Shown here: piece by piece, positions 22,856 through 36,510 of the stretch
Layout: each line of letters begins with the position of its first letter
Position numbering within the stretch: position 1 is the first letter of the stretch
From: Panax quinquefolius
Lineage: Eukaryota > Streptophyta > Magnoliopsida > Apiales > Araliaceae
DNA: 64,000 nt
Reading direction: 5' to 3'
Assembly (NCBI GenBank): GCA_020205615.1
Contig: CM035163.1
Location: forward strand, 54,347,899 to 54,411,898
Position numbers and translations under genes: made by a program
The notes under the pieces: generated by a model
Database searches by the model: none
Seen by the model: only the letters and a program-made list of their open reading frames with translations
What the model was told of the DNA's origin: nothing

Positions 22856-23521
22856 TGTGACACCCCCAAATCCAAGTACTCCATTCCCACAGGATTTGGC
22901 GTTCACTATCCAAAATATTACATCTAACTACCCATAATTAAAGGATAATGACGTAATTTAAATAACTTAAACAATAATCTTCCCCATTAAAGGGTTACAT
23001 TATAATCTCAAAATAAATCCCAGGTAATCTAACCTTAAAATTATTATATAAGTTTGCGGAATACATCACATATTAAAACAAGTCTTGAAACGTAAAACAT
23101 TTAAATAATGTCTAATAAGTCTTCAGCACTTGGACAATTTGCCCTTTCCTTTGCTAGTAGATGGCTCATCAACTTTCTCCACTTTAGCTACAGTGTTAAT
23201 TGCAAGAGTGAGCAAACAAATGCTCACTGATACAGAAAGTAGTAATGATAACAACATGAGAGTGAACAATGAAAGCTGAACAATAAGGAACTTGTTCTAC
23301 AAATCAAAATAGAAAACAAGTTTGAACTTTAATTATATGAGGGTCTTAAGACCACGAACTATGTCCCCAAAGATTTAGGTATTATTACCCAACCTTATGA
23401 TCATTTAGACTATCGGACCCTTCTTAACGTACTTAGGGGGATCATCCCTTTGTACCATGTATTGTGCACAAACATCTAAACGTTACACGTACAAAATCCC
23501 CTAGATTAGGGTTGTTCGTCT

Positions 23522-25383
23522 TGAAAGTAGTATGCACACAAGCCAATCATGTTTGATGATAAAACATATACTTTGTAACAATCTTATTCATTTATTAATA
23601 AAAAGTATTAATTTATTAAAGACTTTCAATTATCTACATGATGTTTGCTTTTATAATATGTGATAAACCCATAGTTTTAAGCAATGCTTTTAGAATAATG
23701 ATGATGATCATTCTAATGAGATCTAAATTCTTAGAAAGCTTAAAACTAAAATAGTTCCCAATCATTGGATTACTAAATTGGGGATTAGTGAATCCAGATA
23801 GATTGGTACATCGTTACTTGCTTTCGTTGGATGAGGATGATTGATCTCACGATCATTTGTGTGGAGACACTAAAGCAAGTATGTAGGTGCTTATTAGAGA
23901 ATAAGTTCATCGAAGCGTGGCTCGCTAAGGAATACCTAATGGAGTTTTACTTTTGTCAATAGGAATTCTCAGTAGTGATAGTAGACAAGTGATCCTTGGA
24001 CTTGAGATCATCATAGTAACTTGTGTATGATGAGTTATACTTTGACTTATTCCTTAAGACCCTTAGGTATATCAAAGGTATGCTTGGGTATAATAAGTTG
24101 TATATGGAGATAATGTATGATCAATAAAGAATCTACCACTTCTAATAAAAGAAAAGAAATGTCCTATGTGATTCGATAAATGACAACCCAAAGAGTCTTC
24201 GGGTTATAAGAGTAATGAAATTAGAAAAGAGTTTCTAATTTGCATTATTGGAGTTGTGCATTTAAGGATCAAAATACATATAATTAAATAAAATAAGACA
24301 TTTAAATTGGGACATTGTATGGTGGAAGGATTGAATTGTACGGTAACTATTTACTCAAAGGTTCTTTTTATGATTAATGTTGAAATCTATATTATCCGGA
24401 AAGTCGTTGATCGTTAGGGAGGCTTATCCTATCAGAGAATAAATATTATTTATTTAAATAAATTAATTGTTTAATTTATTTATTTAAATAAGATTAGAAT
24501 TGTTCTAATTGATTTATTCACAAAGGTTTAATATGGAGAACCTAAAGGGTCACACACCATAAAAGGAAGAATAATTATTTAAGAAGTTAATGGCATGATC
24601 GTAATAATATGTTATGTATATTTAATTTAATCTATGGTGATAGAATAAATTAAATAGCTTAATATTTATTATTTAATATTTTGAAATATTAAATATAAAT
24701 TAATAAGAGGAGTCTTATTAATATTATTACAATTATTATTATTATTTTAATTTCTAAAAGAGTTTAGGAATTAATTTAATATAAGTACTCTCATTTATTC
24801 CTAATTGGATTAGGAAGGAAAATTAGTTAAAGGAGTTTAATTAATTATCCCTAATAAGATTAGGGAGCTTAATTAATTAAAAGAATTTAATTAATTAAAT
24901 AAAACTCAATTCCTTAATTGTTAAGGTGGGTTGCCCACATCTATAAATAAGAGGAGTCTTATTATGGGTGATGTGGTTGTTGACTTTTACAATATACGTA
25001 ATTCCAAATTGTTGAGAGTACGTTCTTTTCTATAGAGATAGAAAAACTAGGGTTTAGCCAACCACCCATCTTCTTAAATCCTTCTTCTTCCTTGGTGGAT
25101 CACCTCAGAGGCCAAAAACACTTGGGTGACTAACGTTGATCAAAGGAAGGAACCAAACCCGGTGGATTCAAGTTGAAGCGAGAAAGGATTTGGAGGTGAA
25201 CTTGTACACGAGGAAGCTCGATCTTCAAGGGTATGATTTTATTCTTTATCTTTTTGTTTAATTAATAATTGTGCATAAAGGGTGATCCGGGTATATGGTT
25301 TGTAAAAAATTTTAAACTCTGATTTTCCACGTTTCCGCTTATTTTGCAATTTGATTGCGTTCATGAATATTACAAACCTAACA
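23522..25383 (+). repeat. 5' LTR of the copia element
   Basis: 1,862 bases. A TATA box CTATAAATA at 24941-24949 precedes a likely transcription start about 30 bases on. It differs from the 3' LTR mainly by many single-base indels plus one indel of over 20 bases near 24298/31512. Confidence 0.92.
24941..24949 (+). promoter_or_regulatory. TATA box of the copia 5' LTR
   Basis: CTATAAATA, identical to the copy at 32181-32189 in the 3' LTR. Confidence 0.7.
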
Positions 25384-25384
25384 G

Positions 25385-25396
25385 TGGTATCAGAGC
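25385..25396 (+). other. Primer-binding site of the copia element
   Basis: TGGTATCAGAGC one base after the LTR end, the usual initiator-Met tRNA primer site of plant LTR elements. Confidence 0.95.
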
Positions 25397-25875
25397 CAAA
25401 CCTTTATGCAAATTATTAATTATTTTAATTTAATATGTATATTGATATATGTTTAGAACAATTTAATTGGGCATTATTTTATTGTATAAAATTTATTTTA
25501 AAAATAAAATAAAATTAAAAATAAGAAAAGCCGATATAATCATGCACGGAATTGGTACCAAGTATGCTTTAATTATATATGATATAATCATTAGCAATCA
25601 TTAGCAATCATAGGCATGATATTGGCCCACGAAAAAGCATGTGTTCGGTTTTTTCAAGGATTTCTTGTAATGGTTTAAAATGGTTACAGGAGTTCATGTT
25701 TGTTTTTTTTTTTTATTATAATAAGCTGCTGATTTGCGGAAATCAAGGGGATTCTCATATTGCAATGATTGCTCCAATGATTGCTCCAAAATTTATTAAG
25801 TAATCAGCCACGTGAAGGAACAAAAGGGAAGTTAGATTACATATATTATATATATAATATATATGTATTACCGTA

Positions 25876-25908
<33 letters not shown>

Positions 25909-26090
25909 GTTCTTAATTATTTTATAATTAAAATAAAAGTTTATTTTAATATTAAAATAAAAAGTTTATATTAATTTTAAAATAAAAAATTTATTTTAAT
26001 TTTAAAATTAGGATTTCATGCTAACTAATTAGAGTTGGAATTGGATTCCATGATAACTAATTGGAGTTGAAATTGGATTTTATTTTTCCT

Positions 26091-26280
26091 TAAATAAAGG
26101 AGTTTATTTAGATATGAAATAAGATTTCATATTATTCAAAATAAAAGAGTTTATTTGTGAATAGGAAATAGAATCCGTATTTCCTTAAATAAAGAAGTTT
26201 ATTTAGATATGAAATAAGATTTCATATTATTCAAAATAAAGGAGTTTATTTGTGAATAGGAAAAAGAATTCGTGTTTCCT
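26091..26280 (+). repeat. 94-bp tandem duplication in the copia leader
   Basis: Two units starting TAAATAAAG-AGTTTATTTAG at 26091 and 26185, with the shared phrase ATATGAAATAAGATTTCAT in both. Confidence 0.85.
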
Positions 26281-27240
26281 TTAATAAAAGATTTTTTTAT
26301 ATATGGAATTGGATTCCATAATTAATTAAAATAAAGGAGTTTATTTTGATTAAAAGTTTTGATTAAAATAAAATAGTTTATTTTATTCAAAATTGGATAA
26401 ATTAAAATAAAATAGTTTTATTTTGATTTAAATTTGGATTTAAATAAAGGAGTTTATTTTTATTCAAAAATAGATTTTATACTAACTAAATTTGCCCATT
26501 AAATGATATCAATATATATATTAAATGTTTATTATTTATATGATGAATGTTATTTATTGATGCATATGATGATGTGAATGATAATAAATGAGATTGATTA
26601 TGGACTATTGACCAATGTGATTGGATTTTATTTTAGTTGGATACATGAATGTATGGGTTTTATTAAATGGGGTCTGCTGTACCTCGTTTTCTCTAATTTT
26701 TTCTTAATGTAAATTCTAACTCCTCCTATGTACTTCCCTCGATCTGGCGATCAAGGTTTCTATTTATTTTAAATAGTTTTGTAATAGGAATAGTTAGAAT
26801 TAATTTTGAAAAATTGGAGATCAAGGAGCAAGGAGCGCTTGAAGACCCGGTTTGTAATGGAGCAAGGGTTTAAATGTAATAGTTATATTTAAATATTATT
26901 TTTCACCCCTAGGGTTTGACCTTTTGGTTCACTTGGTGGCTCTATTGAACCAAACTAGAATAAAAGTCCATAATCAATCAAGGGTAGAATATAGTATTCT
27001 ATATGTGCATGCTTATACTATATATATTATATATTATGCAAACATGCTTCGCGATGTTCATTAATACGACGCGTATTTTATATATATATGTGCATATACG
27101 CTAAACAAGATGAGACAAATTAATAACAAACCCTCAATTTTTATATTAAGTCCTAAGCGTTCAAAGATATTTGGAATATCGAAGCGTCGCATTCTAGCAT
27201 GATAAAATTAATAGAGTATTAAATATTTAATATGAGTTTG

Positions 27241-27533
27241 TTGTGTCACCACAAGGCAAGTATTAAGTATTTAAGATGTTAATTTATCACATTTGATGCT
27301 TATAAAGAAAATTGAACAATATTATTTTGTTGTGTCACCACAAGGATGATATTTTTCTTTTTGAATATATGGAGTGCTAGGTCGGACTTAACTTGGATAA
27401 TTTTGATTCGGATGTGCCACCATTTGATCAAAATAATCTAAGAGGCAAAAAGAAAAGGAGTTGCATAGTTGATGTAATTGACAAAAGTTGTCTACCTATT
27501 TATTTATATATAGTTTGTTGTGTCACCACAAGG
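27241..27533 (+). repeat. Three copies of hairpin motif TTGTGTCACCACAAGG
   Basis: Exact copies at 27241-27256, 27330-27345 and 27518-27533. Each can pair TTGTG with CACAA around a short loop. They lie in the last 500 bases before gag, where packaging or dimerisation signals of retroelements usually sit. Confidence 0.85.
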
Positions 27534-27740
27534 CTATATACATTTGAAATGGGATCCTTATTCTCACTAGCAAATCCTTAATTAGATTTTTTTGCCGAAC
27601 TATATAAGTGAGGGTAATATAGTTTGAAGAAAATAGTGGGAGATACCAATTTAAAACAAGACCTAAATTATTTTGGTAATTAATAAAAGAATGTATGTTA
27701 AAAATGTTGTTAATTACAAATTCATTTACGTAATTTTACA

Positions 27741-30700
27741 ATGTCTAAAATTACTATCATCTGCAAGCATATTAGATGCTAAATTAACTGAATCAATTAA
27801 GCGGATTGGTTAAGGAATTTGAGAATAGTTCTCATAGCTAAAAAGCTATCTTATGTCTTAATACGCCTATCCTCGCAATGGTTGCGCATAATGCCTCCGA
27901 GGAAGAGATTGCTACTTTTAAAAGTGGCAAGATGATGCACTGATTGGCTCGATGCATCATGCTCGCATCCATGAAAAGTAACGAGGTTGACGTCAAGATG
28001 AAACTATGGATGTTTCTTACTATATTCCTGCACATCAAGTAGTTGATGGTGAGGAAAGTAGGACTGATAGATATCAGATATCTAAGGAGCTCTTCCGATC
28101 TACAATGGCCAATGGCACTATAGTACAAACAAAAAGTTCTTAACATAATCAATTTGATTGATCAATTAGGACAACTGGTTTTGTCATGGATGGAGAGTTG
28201 AGCCAAGATTTGATCTTGCACTCACTCTCGGACTCCTTTCACAATTGTTGTGAATTTTTCATATAAACAAGCTAGATATCAGCTTCGTTGATTTGCTTAA
28301 CATGTTGAAAAATGTTGAGTCACTTTCCAACCAAGAAAGACCAAGTCTTACTGCTAGGGGCCAAAGGATCTTCTGAAAAGAAGAACGATTCAAAGAAGGT
28401 AAACAGAAAGGCGTAAACAAAGGATAATAAGAACAAAACTGATACGGATAGCAAAGGAGTTTGCTTCCACTGCAATAAGCTTTGGACCTTTGGAAAGAAA
28501 CTGCGAGAAGCATCTTGCAGAGCTAACCAAAAGAAGCTTAGTGAAGTTTCAGTTACAAATACAATTTTGTTCATAATTTTAAAATAAATTTTTCTTTAAG
28601 TCAAGGTTCTACTTGGGTATTGGATACCGACTTTGGTTATCATAAATATAGATTTATGAAGGGACCAAGCAGAAGTAGAAAGTTAAACAAAGATAGGTAA
28701 TCCTATGTGTGGAAAATGAAGAAAAGGTTGCTACATTAGCCATAGAAACTTATAGTTTAGCAATGCCTATGGGAAAATCTATTAAGTCAATAAGTTGTTA
28801 TTGTATTTCAGTTCTTGTTAGAAATATTATTTCTATTTTGTTGTTGGACAATAAAATTTTTGGTATTATAATTAAGAACAATTGTTGTTCTATTTATAAT
28901 AATAATGTTTTGTATAGAACTGGAATATTACTTAATGGATTTTGTATACTTGACTTACGTGAAAAATATATTTTGCAAATTGAACAAACTAGTATAAGAA
29001 AAGGAGATGATCATTCAAAGAGTTGAATGTGTGTATTTGCTGAAATACAAGTGTGAATTATTTGAAAGGTTCAAAGAATTCAAAAGTGAAACAAATTGGC
29101 AAAGTATTAGGATTCTTTGATCGAATCAAGGAAGGAATACTTGAGCAATAAGTTTCTAGATCATCTCAAATGGTTTTCTCATAATGGACGCCTCCTAATA
29201 CGTAATAATTGATTGATGTATCTGAAAGGAAAAATCGTACCTTGTTGGACATGGTACGGTCCATAATTATTTTACCGACATTCCAGTATCCTTCTAGGAT
29301 CATGTCCTAGAAATGGCTACATACTACGAAAAGGTACCCTCAAAAATCCAGCCCCAAGACTCCATAAAAGTTATGGACAGGGAGGATTCCTAATCTTAAG
29401 TATGTTAAGATAAGGGGTTGTCCAACTTATGTGAAAAGGTTTCGAAAGATAAGCTTCGGACAAGATTTGACATGTACAGATTTGTGAGACATCCTAAAGT
29501 AAGTTTAGGGTATATGTTCTATAATTCTACTTAGCAAAAGGTGTTTGTTACGAAACACGCTGCCTTCTAAGATAAAGGTGTTTATCATTAAAAGGGGCTA
29601 GTGGGAGGATAATAGATCTTGAAGAGTTCAAGAACTACAAAACACTATAAGTCAAATAAGAGGAACACTCAGAGATAGACCTATTGTACCACAAATGTAA
29701 TCGTAAATCGGAATAGTACCAAAGATACCTAGGAGGTATGGATTCATCATGGATGATGATGATGAGGTACACATCATAGAAGATGATGATCCGAGTTACA
29801 TTCGATGAGGTAAGACTTCTAGTGTGTACAAAAGGGTCCAGTGGGAGCGTCGTGAAATTTCTAGTATTATATGTTGATATACTACGGATGAGGAATTACA
29901 TACCAATGCTACAATCAGTAAAGATAAAGTTGTCTAAACATTCCTCCATGAATGATTTGGAAGAGTATCTTAATTGGGGATATAAATCTATATAGATAGA
30001 TTTAAGAGGATGCTCGACTTAACCCAAGGAACGTATATTCATTTGATGACTAAAGTCGTTTAGCATGGCAAACTCCAAGAGATGTCTCATGTCGATGAGC
30101 TATGGAGTGTATCTATCTTAATAGTCCCCACAGACTCCTGAAAAGAGAGGTCGCATGAGTGACAATCATGTATGTAATGAAATGTACGAGACACGATGTT
30201 GATCGGTCATATTATGGAGAAGTTCACTATGAGTCGGTGAAAACATCTTAAAGTGCTTAACCTAAGCACTAAGGATGTGATCATATTCATGGTGGGTCTA
30301 AATTAAAACTAGAGGGCTTAATGACTCAAGTTTTTCGTATGCACCAAGACGACGGAAAAATCCACTTTAAGGTAAAAGGTTACCTTGAGCAGTGGTGCGT
30401 TGAATCGAAAGGTTCCAAACAAAGAAAGAGTTTCTTTGGTTTAATGATAAAGACAAAGTATATAGCTATAAATGAATCTGCAAGTTGATTGTTTGGATTA
30501 AAAGTTCATTACAGAACTAGGAATAGTTCCTAAGTCTCATCTTGGATCTAAACATGTGTTGTGGCACTTTCATTTGATTATTAGAATCATTGAAAGATGG
30601 GAAATCACTATAAAGATAGTGGACTCTCATGAACAACATTACATATCCATTAACTAAAGCTTATCCAACAAACAGGATAATCGTCACTTAGAGAAGAAGA

Positions 30701-30743
30701 GTATGAGATACCATGACGATTGGCTTTAGTGCAAGTGGGAGAT
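27741..30743 (+). pseudogene. Decayed copia gag-pol
   Basis: Recognisable pieces in order: gag around 27830-28330 (EEEIATFKSGKMMH, LILHSLSDSF), a zinc knuckle at 28450-28500 (CFHCNK, second half decayed), integrase-side pieces near 29460-29570 (a RFVRHPKVSLGYMFYNS-like stretch), RT piece at 29820-29990 (YVDILRMRNYIPML; the second Asp of the YVDD motif is lost), then RNase H pieces at 30010-30700 (KRMLDLTQGTYI, KTKYIAINESAS). Many stops and frame changes; most of RT between integrase and the YVDD region is missing. It cannot encode a working polyprotein. The element must have moved with proteins from elsewhere, or decayed afterwards. Confidence 0.85.
30731..30743 (+). other. Polypurine tract of the copia element
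   Basis: AAGTGGGAGA directly before the 3' LTR. Confidence 0.85.
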
Positions 30744-32622
30744 TGAAAGTAGTATGCACACAAGCCAATCATGTTTGATGATAAAGCATATACTTTGTAA
30801 CAATCTTATTCATTTATTAATAAAAGTATTAATTTATTAAAGGCTTTCAATTATCTACATGATCTTTGTTTTATAATATGTGATAAACCCATAGTTTTAA
30901 GTAATGCTTTTAGAATAATGATGATGATCATTCTAATGAGATCTAAATTCTTAGAAAGCTTAAAACTAAAATAGTTCCCAATCATTGGATTACTAAATTG
31001 GGGATTAGTGAATGGGATAGATTGGTACATACGTTGCTTGCTCATTGGATGAGGATGATTGATCTCATGATCATTTGTGTGGAGACACTAAAGCAAGTAT
31101 GTAGGTGCTTATTAGAGAATAAGTTCATCGAACGTGGCTCGCTAAGGAATACCTAATGGAGTTTTACTTTTTGTCAATAGGAATTCTGTAGTGATAGTAG
31201 TACAAGTGATCCTTGGACTTGAGATCATCATAGTAACTTGTGTATGATGAGTTATACTTTGACTTATTCCTTAAGACCCTTAGGGTATATCAAAGGGTAT
31301 GCTTGGGTATAATAAGTTGTACATGGAGATAATGTATGATCAATAAAGAATCTACCACTTCAATAAAAGAAAAGAAATGTCCTATGTGATTCGATAAATG
31401 ACAACCCAAAGAGCCCTTGGTTAGCGAGAATGAAATTAGAAAAGAGTTTCTAATTTGCATTATTTGAGTTGTGCATTTAAGGATCAAAATACATATAATT
31501 AAATAAAATAAGACTTGACAAGTAATTCCATGTCTTATATTTAAATTGGGACATTGTATGGTGGAAGGATTGAATTATACGGTAACTATTTACTCAAAGG
31601 TTCTTTTATGATTAATGTTGAAATCTATATTATCGGAAAGTCGTTGATCGCTAGGGAGGCTTATCCCTATTGTAGAATAAATATTATTTATTTAAATAAA
31701 TTAATTGTTTAATTTATTTATTTAAATAAGATTAGAATTATTCTAATTGATTTATTCACAACCTAGGTTTAATATGGAGAACCTAAAGGGTCACACCATA
31801 AAAGGAAGAATAATTATTTAAGAAGTTAATGGCATAATCGTAATAATATGTTATGTATATTTAATTTAATCTATGGTGATAGAATAAATTAAATAGCTTA
31901 ATATTTATTATTTAATATTTTTGAAATATTAAATATAAATTAATAAGAGGAGTCTTATTAATATTATTATAATTATTATTATTATTTTAATTTCTAAAAG
32001 AGTTTAGGAATTAATTTAATATAAGTACTCTCATTTATTCCTAATTGGATTAGGAAGGAAAATTAGTTAAAGGAGTTTAATTAATTATCCCTAATAAGAT
32101 TAGGGAGCTTAATTAATTAAAAGAATTTAATTAATTAAATAAAACCCAATTCCTTAATTGTTAAGGTGGGTTGCCCACATCTATAAATAAGAGGAGTCTT
32201 ATTATGGGTGATGTGGTTGTTGACTTTTACAATATACGCAATTCCAAATTGTTGGAGAGTACGTTCTTTTCTATAGAGATAGAAAAACTAGGGTTTAGCC
32301 AACCACCCATCTTCTTAAATCCTTCTTCTTCCTTGGTAGATCACCTCTAGAGGCCAAACACTTGGGTGGCTAACGTTGATCAAAGGAAGGAACCAAACAC
32401 GGTGGATTCAAGTTGAACGCGAAAGGATTTGGAGGTGAACTTGTACCTGAGGAAGCTCGATTTTCAAGGGTATGATTTTATTCTTTATCTTTTCGTTTAA
32501 TTAATAATTGTGCATAAAGGGTGATCCGGGTATATGGTTTGTAAAAAAATTTAAACTCTGATTTTCCACGTTTCCGCTTATTTTGCAATTTGATTGCGTT
32601 CATGAATATTACAAACCTAACA
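30744..32622 (+). repeat. 3' LTR of the copia element
   Basis: 1,879 bases, TATA box at 32181-32189, ending CCTAACA before the TSD. Confidence 0.92.
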
Positions 32623-34991
32623 CGTCTCAGTTTGAATTTTGAATTTCCGCACTAAAGAAAGTTTAGTTTGCAACTAGCTTATCAGTGTTTCTAGAATTTT
32701 AGAACACTATTCAATTTACATCAATAAAGGTTTGTTACAAGAATTTATAACTGAACAAGGCTGCTTAAATCAAAGGTTAATAACAACAATATACATTTGG
32801 GTAAACATGGAATTCATACAAAGTGCTACATTCAAATGAGTTAGAACTATCTCATTTGAAGCAATGAATTAAAGCAATACAAATTCTGAATAACAATAAT
32901 AAGAAATAGAAATGTGAAACTCATTCGATGTAACGAATTAGGTTACAATAACTTATTCAATCGTACATAAGAATAAAATCAATAATCTCGCTCAATTAAA
33001 GTTTAGGAACTTGCATTCATTAATAGAAGAATGAAGTTAGAAAGCTTGCTGAATAAAAGTTTAGGATAAAAACTTGTTCAATGTAAAGAGGTAAGGTTTA
33101 TAAACTTGCCTTGATTGTAAGCTACACAAATGTAAAATAATCTCCAATTACCCTAGACATATCATTAAAATCGCAACAACAATTAATTGTATGAATATTA
33201 GCTTTATGGGTTTTAACCCATCATTTAGGTCATAACCCTAACTTAACATCTAACCATGTAGGTTAACACACTTAATGAATCTTAAATCTCATTACGAGCC
33301 AATATAGCTTAATCGTTCATCTCTAACTTTTGAAAACATCACTTTTAGTTTCATTATATAACTCAATTAACAATCACTTAAAATCTTTTACACTTTGTAT
33401 TATATCGCATGACAATCTTTTATTTTAGTTTATGTTACGCCTTGACATCATTAACATGCATGCTAAACTAATATAAGTTCGTTACGCATGACCTGCAAAT
33501 AAGCAGACATCATCACATCACATTTCGAGGTGTGTGGCAATTTGCATGCCATACTTAAGCTAGATCCCGTGGCGGCAATTGCGCCATTTTTCCCTTAACT
33601 CCGGTGCTACATTGCTATTTGGTGCTCAATCTCTAGAAACCAGTAGCCTCAAGAAATTGCATATTCGATCGATCGTGTGTGGTGGTTAAAGTGAGCCACA
33701 CACACCGAAAAGAAATTAAGTAGCTCATTACGCATAACAATGACGCCTAATTTAACCCAATATAAAAGAAAACATGAAAGCTAACAACTAGAACTTTGTG
33801 ATAACATCCATAATATGCAATACCACATAATAACAACATAAACACTCTATACCTACAATTTTGAAGGATCAAAATCTCAATTTCCCTAAATTTCATCATT
33901 TTTACACTATTAGCGAAGTCGATCCCCATGAATTTGTTTCTTGACCAATTGACACAAGTCCAACTACGCCGCTTTTGTTTCTTAACATACTAACATAATC
34001 CACCAACAAATTACAGATTATAATAAGTATTGATCATGAAAATTTATACTTTCTAAAGCCAATTTCAAACAAAAACACTATTATTTATTTTTCTCCTTAT
34101 AAACCCAAATTTCATGTATTTGAACACCAACATAGACTTATAAAGGATAACTAACAGATTTAGCAAGAGGACACATACATATAAATAACATCTTCTACAA
34201 CAATTCAACCAAAACCCAATTTCCAGTGAATAAAAAATTACAACAACCAAATATTAGAATTAGGGGTAGATTACCTTGATTGAATGCTAGCAAAAGATAG
34301 TGTTAGAATTTAGAACTTCTCCTTCTTCCTCTTGAAAATCACCAAGAACTTAGTGTTTTTCTCTCTTCTCTCTCAACTTTGCTATTTAGCTTTAGGAGAA
34401 AAATAAGACGCAAAAGAAAACTGATATGGCTTAACTCTCCCACGTATTCATCCGTTAAAGAAAACAAAAGACGCCAGTTGGAAAAAGCCAAAGGCTACAA
34501 GGCCTTGTTTGGCTACCACCTTTTCCCCCCAAATTAAATTATTTTTATAATATTCTTATTATATAGTTTCATGTCACACCTTTAGTTGATTAATTTAAAT
34601 AACTTAGTTTAGTTAATTTAAATAACTTATAATAATAAAAATCTTATTATCATTATACTTATAATTAATAAATAATTATATATCTAATTTACTTAATAAA
34701 TTAGAAACATCACTTTATTTAATTTATTTATTTTCATTAAATTAAACAATTCATGTAATTTAATCATTCTCTTAAATATTAAGAAATTGATTTAATTTAA
34801 TTATTTCCTTAAATTAAATCCTTGAGATAAAATTATCAATACTTAATTTAATTAACACTAATCAATTTAGTTACTAAATTAATTCACCACAATTCATCAA
34901 TTATTTATTTTTCTCAATAAATAAATTATTTAAAATATTTTTTTAATTCCATAAATATTTAAATTAAATTACAAATTTCTCGATCGTTACA

Positions 34992-35004
34992 TCCTTCCCT
35001 TCTT
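34992..35004 (-). other. Polypurine tract of the gypsy element
   Basis: On the minus strand AAGAAGGGAAGGA lies directly before the LTR start TGTAACGATCG. Confidence 0.85.
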
Positions 35005-35100
35005 AAAAGAATTCTGTCCCCAGAATCACAACTTGAAAAATTTATTTGTTACATTCTTCTCTCCTTAACAAGATTTTGTCCCCAGAATCGCTATACAAAA

Positions 35101-36510
35101 TCAAGCAAACAACTGAGGATAATTCTTCATCATAACACTTTCAAGTTCCCACGTGGCTTCCTCAACATTGTGGTTCCTCCAGATTACCTTAACAGAAGGT
35201 ATTACCTTATTCCTCAGTACTTGCTCTTTTCTGTCAACAATTTGAACAGGGACTTCTTCATATGACAAATCTTTCTCAAACTGTAAGGGCTCATATTCTA
35301 TCACATGCTTATAATCAGGCTTATATGGTCTCAATACCGAGACATGGAAAACATTATGAATATGCTCTAACTTTGGAGGTAAAACTACCTCATACGCTAC
35401 TTCACCAACCCGTCGAAGCACTTCGAAAGGTCCTATAAACCTAGGACTCAATTTCCCCTTCTTGCCAAACCGAATTTTTCCCTTCCAGGGAGACACTTTC
35501 AAGAAAACATAACTACCGACATTGAATTCCCGATTTTGTCGATGCTGGTCGGTATATTTCTTCTGTCTATCTTGTGCGGCTATCAATCTCACTCGAATAA
35601 CCTTGATGATCTCGACATTTTGTTGTACCAATTTTGGACCCAATAGCTGACGTTCACCTACCTCATCCCAACATAACGGAGTTCTGCATTTTCTGCCATA
35701 TAACGCTTCGTAAGGTGGCATGCCAATACTCGCGTGGTAACTATTATTATAGGTAAATTCTACCAATGGTAGGTGGTCATCCCAATTTCCCTTGAAATCC
35801 ATGATACATGCTCTGAGCATATCCTCTAGTGTTTGGATGGTTCTCTCACTTTGTCCGTCGGTCTGAGGATGGTACGCTGTGCTCATTCTCAGCTGTGTTC
35901 CCAAGCATTCTTGTAATCGTTTCCAGAAACTAGATGTGAAATGTGGATCTCTATCGAATACAATGGACACAGGTACACCGTGTCTTGACACAATTTCCTT
36001 CACGTACAGTTTTGCTAACCGATCTAGGGTAAATCGAATCTTAATTGGCGAAAAGTGTGCCAACTTCGTCAATCGATCGACAATCACCCAAATGGTATCA
36101 TAACCTTGTTGGGTCGTTGGAAGACCTACCACAAAATCCATTGTGATATGCTCCCATTTCCATTCTGGTATCTCCAACGGTTGTAACAATCCGCTTGGCC
36201 TTTGATGTTCAGCTTTGACTTTCTGACACGTTAAACATTTTGCCATGCATTCAGCCACATCCCTCTTCATATTTGGCCACCAAAAATGATGTCTAAGATC
36301 CTGGTACATCTTTGTACTTGTAGGGTGAATCGAATATATTGAGTTGTGAGCTTCACTTAGAATTTCCTCCTTAACTTCTAGTACTTGCGGATCCCAAATT
36401 CTCCATTCGAATCGAAGTACCCCTTCCGAATCGATTTTGAATTTGGTTTCCTCACCTTCAGATATCTTCTGTTTTATCTTTTTCGCAGCCTCCATCTTGA
36501 AGTTTTGCAT
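35101..36510 (-). pseudogene. gypsy integrase with chromodomain-like C-terminus
   Basis: 469 codons without an internal stop. The N-terminal zinc-binding HHCC set is visible (HPTSTKMYQDLRHHF, then CMAKCLTCQ). The catalytic DDE set is visible: Asp in TMDFVVGLP, Asp in VFDRDPHF, Glu in QSERTIQTLED. A GPY/F-type region follows (RFIGPFEVLRRVG). The last 50 residues (EVPVQIVDRKEQVLRN, then WRNHNVEEATWE) fit a chromodomain of plant chromoviruses, which guides integration to particular chromatin. It is in another frame from the RNase H part, so the full polyprotein is broken at about 36505. Confidence 0.9.

Larger units (their letters stand above)
25397..27740 (+). other. Long A+T-rich leader of the copia element
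   Basis: No ORF of a known family. Contains a (TA)n tract at 25870-25902, a 94-base tandem duplication at 26091-26280 (TAAATAAAGGAGTTTATTT), and three copies of a small hairpin motif (listed separately). Confidence 0.6.
23522..32622 (+). mobile_element. Ty1/copia LTR retrotransposon, decayed inside, perfect TSD CGTCT
   Basis: LTRs 23522-25383 and 30744-32622 begin TGAAAGTAG and end CCTAACA. CGTCT flanks the whole element (23517-23521 and 32623-32627). A PBS (TGGTATCAGAGC) and a PPT (AAGTGGGAGA) sit at the correct places. It lies in the 3' LTR of the gypsy element. The internal region keeps only fragments of gag and pol with many stops, and most of RT is missing. Confidence 0.95.
22856..34991 (-). 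repeat. 3' LTR of the gypsy element, split by the copia insertion
   Basis: Made of 22856-23521 and 32628-34991, together 3,030 bases after leaving out the copia element and one TSD copy. Matches 40862-43881 along its length. Ends are TGTGACACC at the left and CGATCGTTACA at the right as read on the plus strand. Confidence 0.92.

Noticed and set aside
28259..28574. Minus-strand ORFs of 84 codons
   Set aside because: Antisense of the decayed copia gag and zinc-knuckle region.
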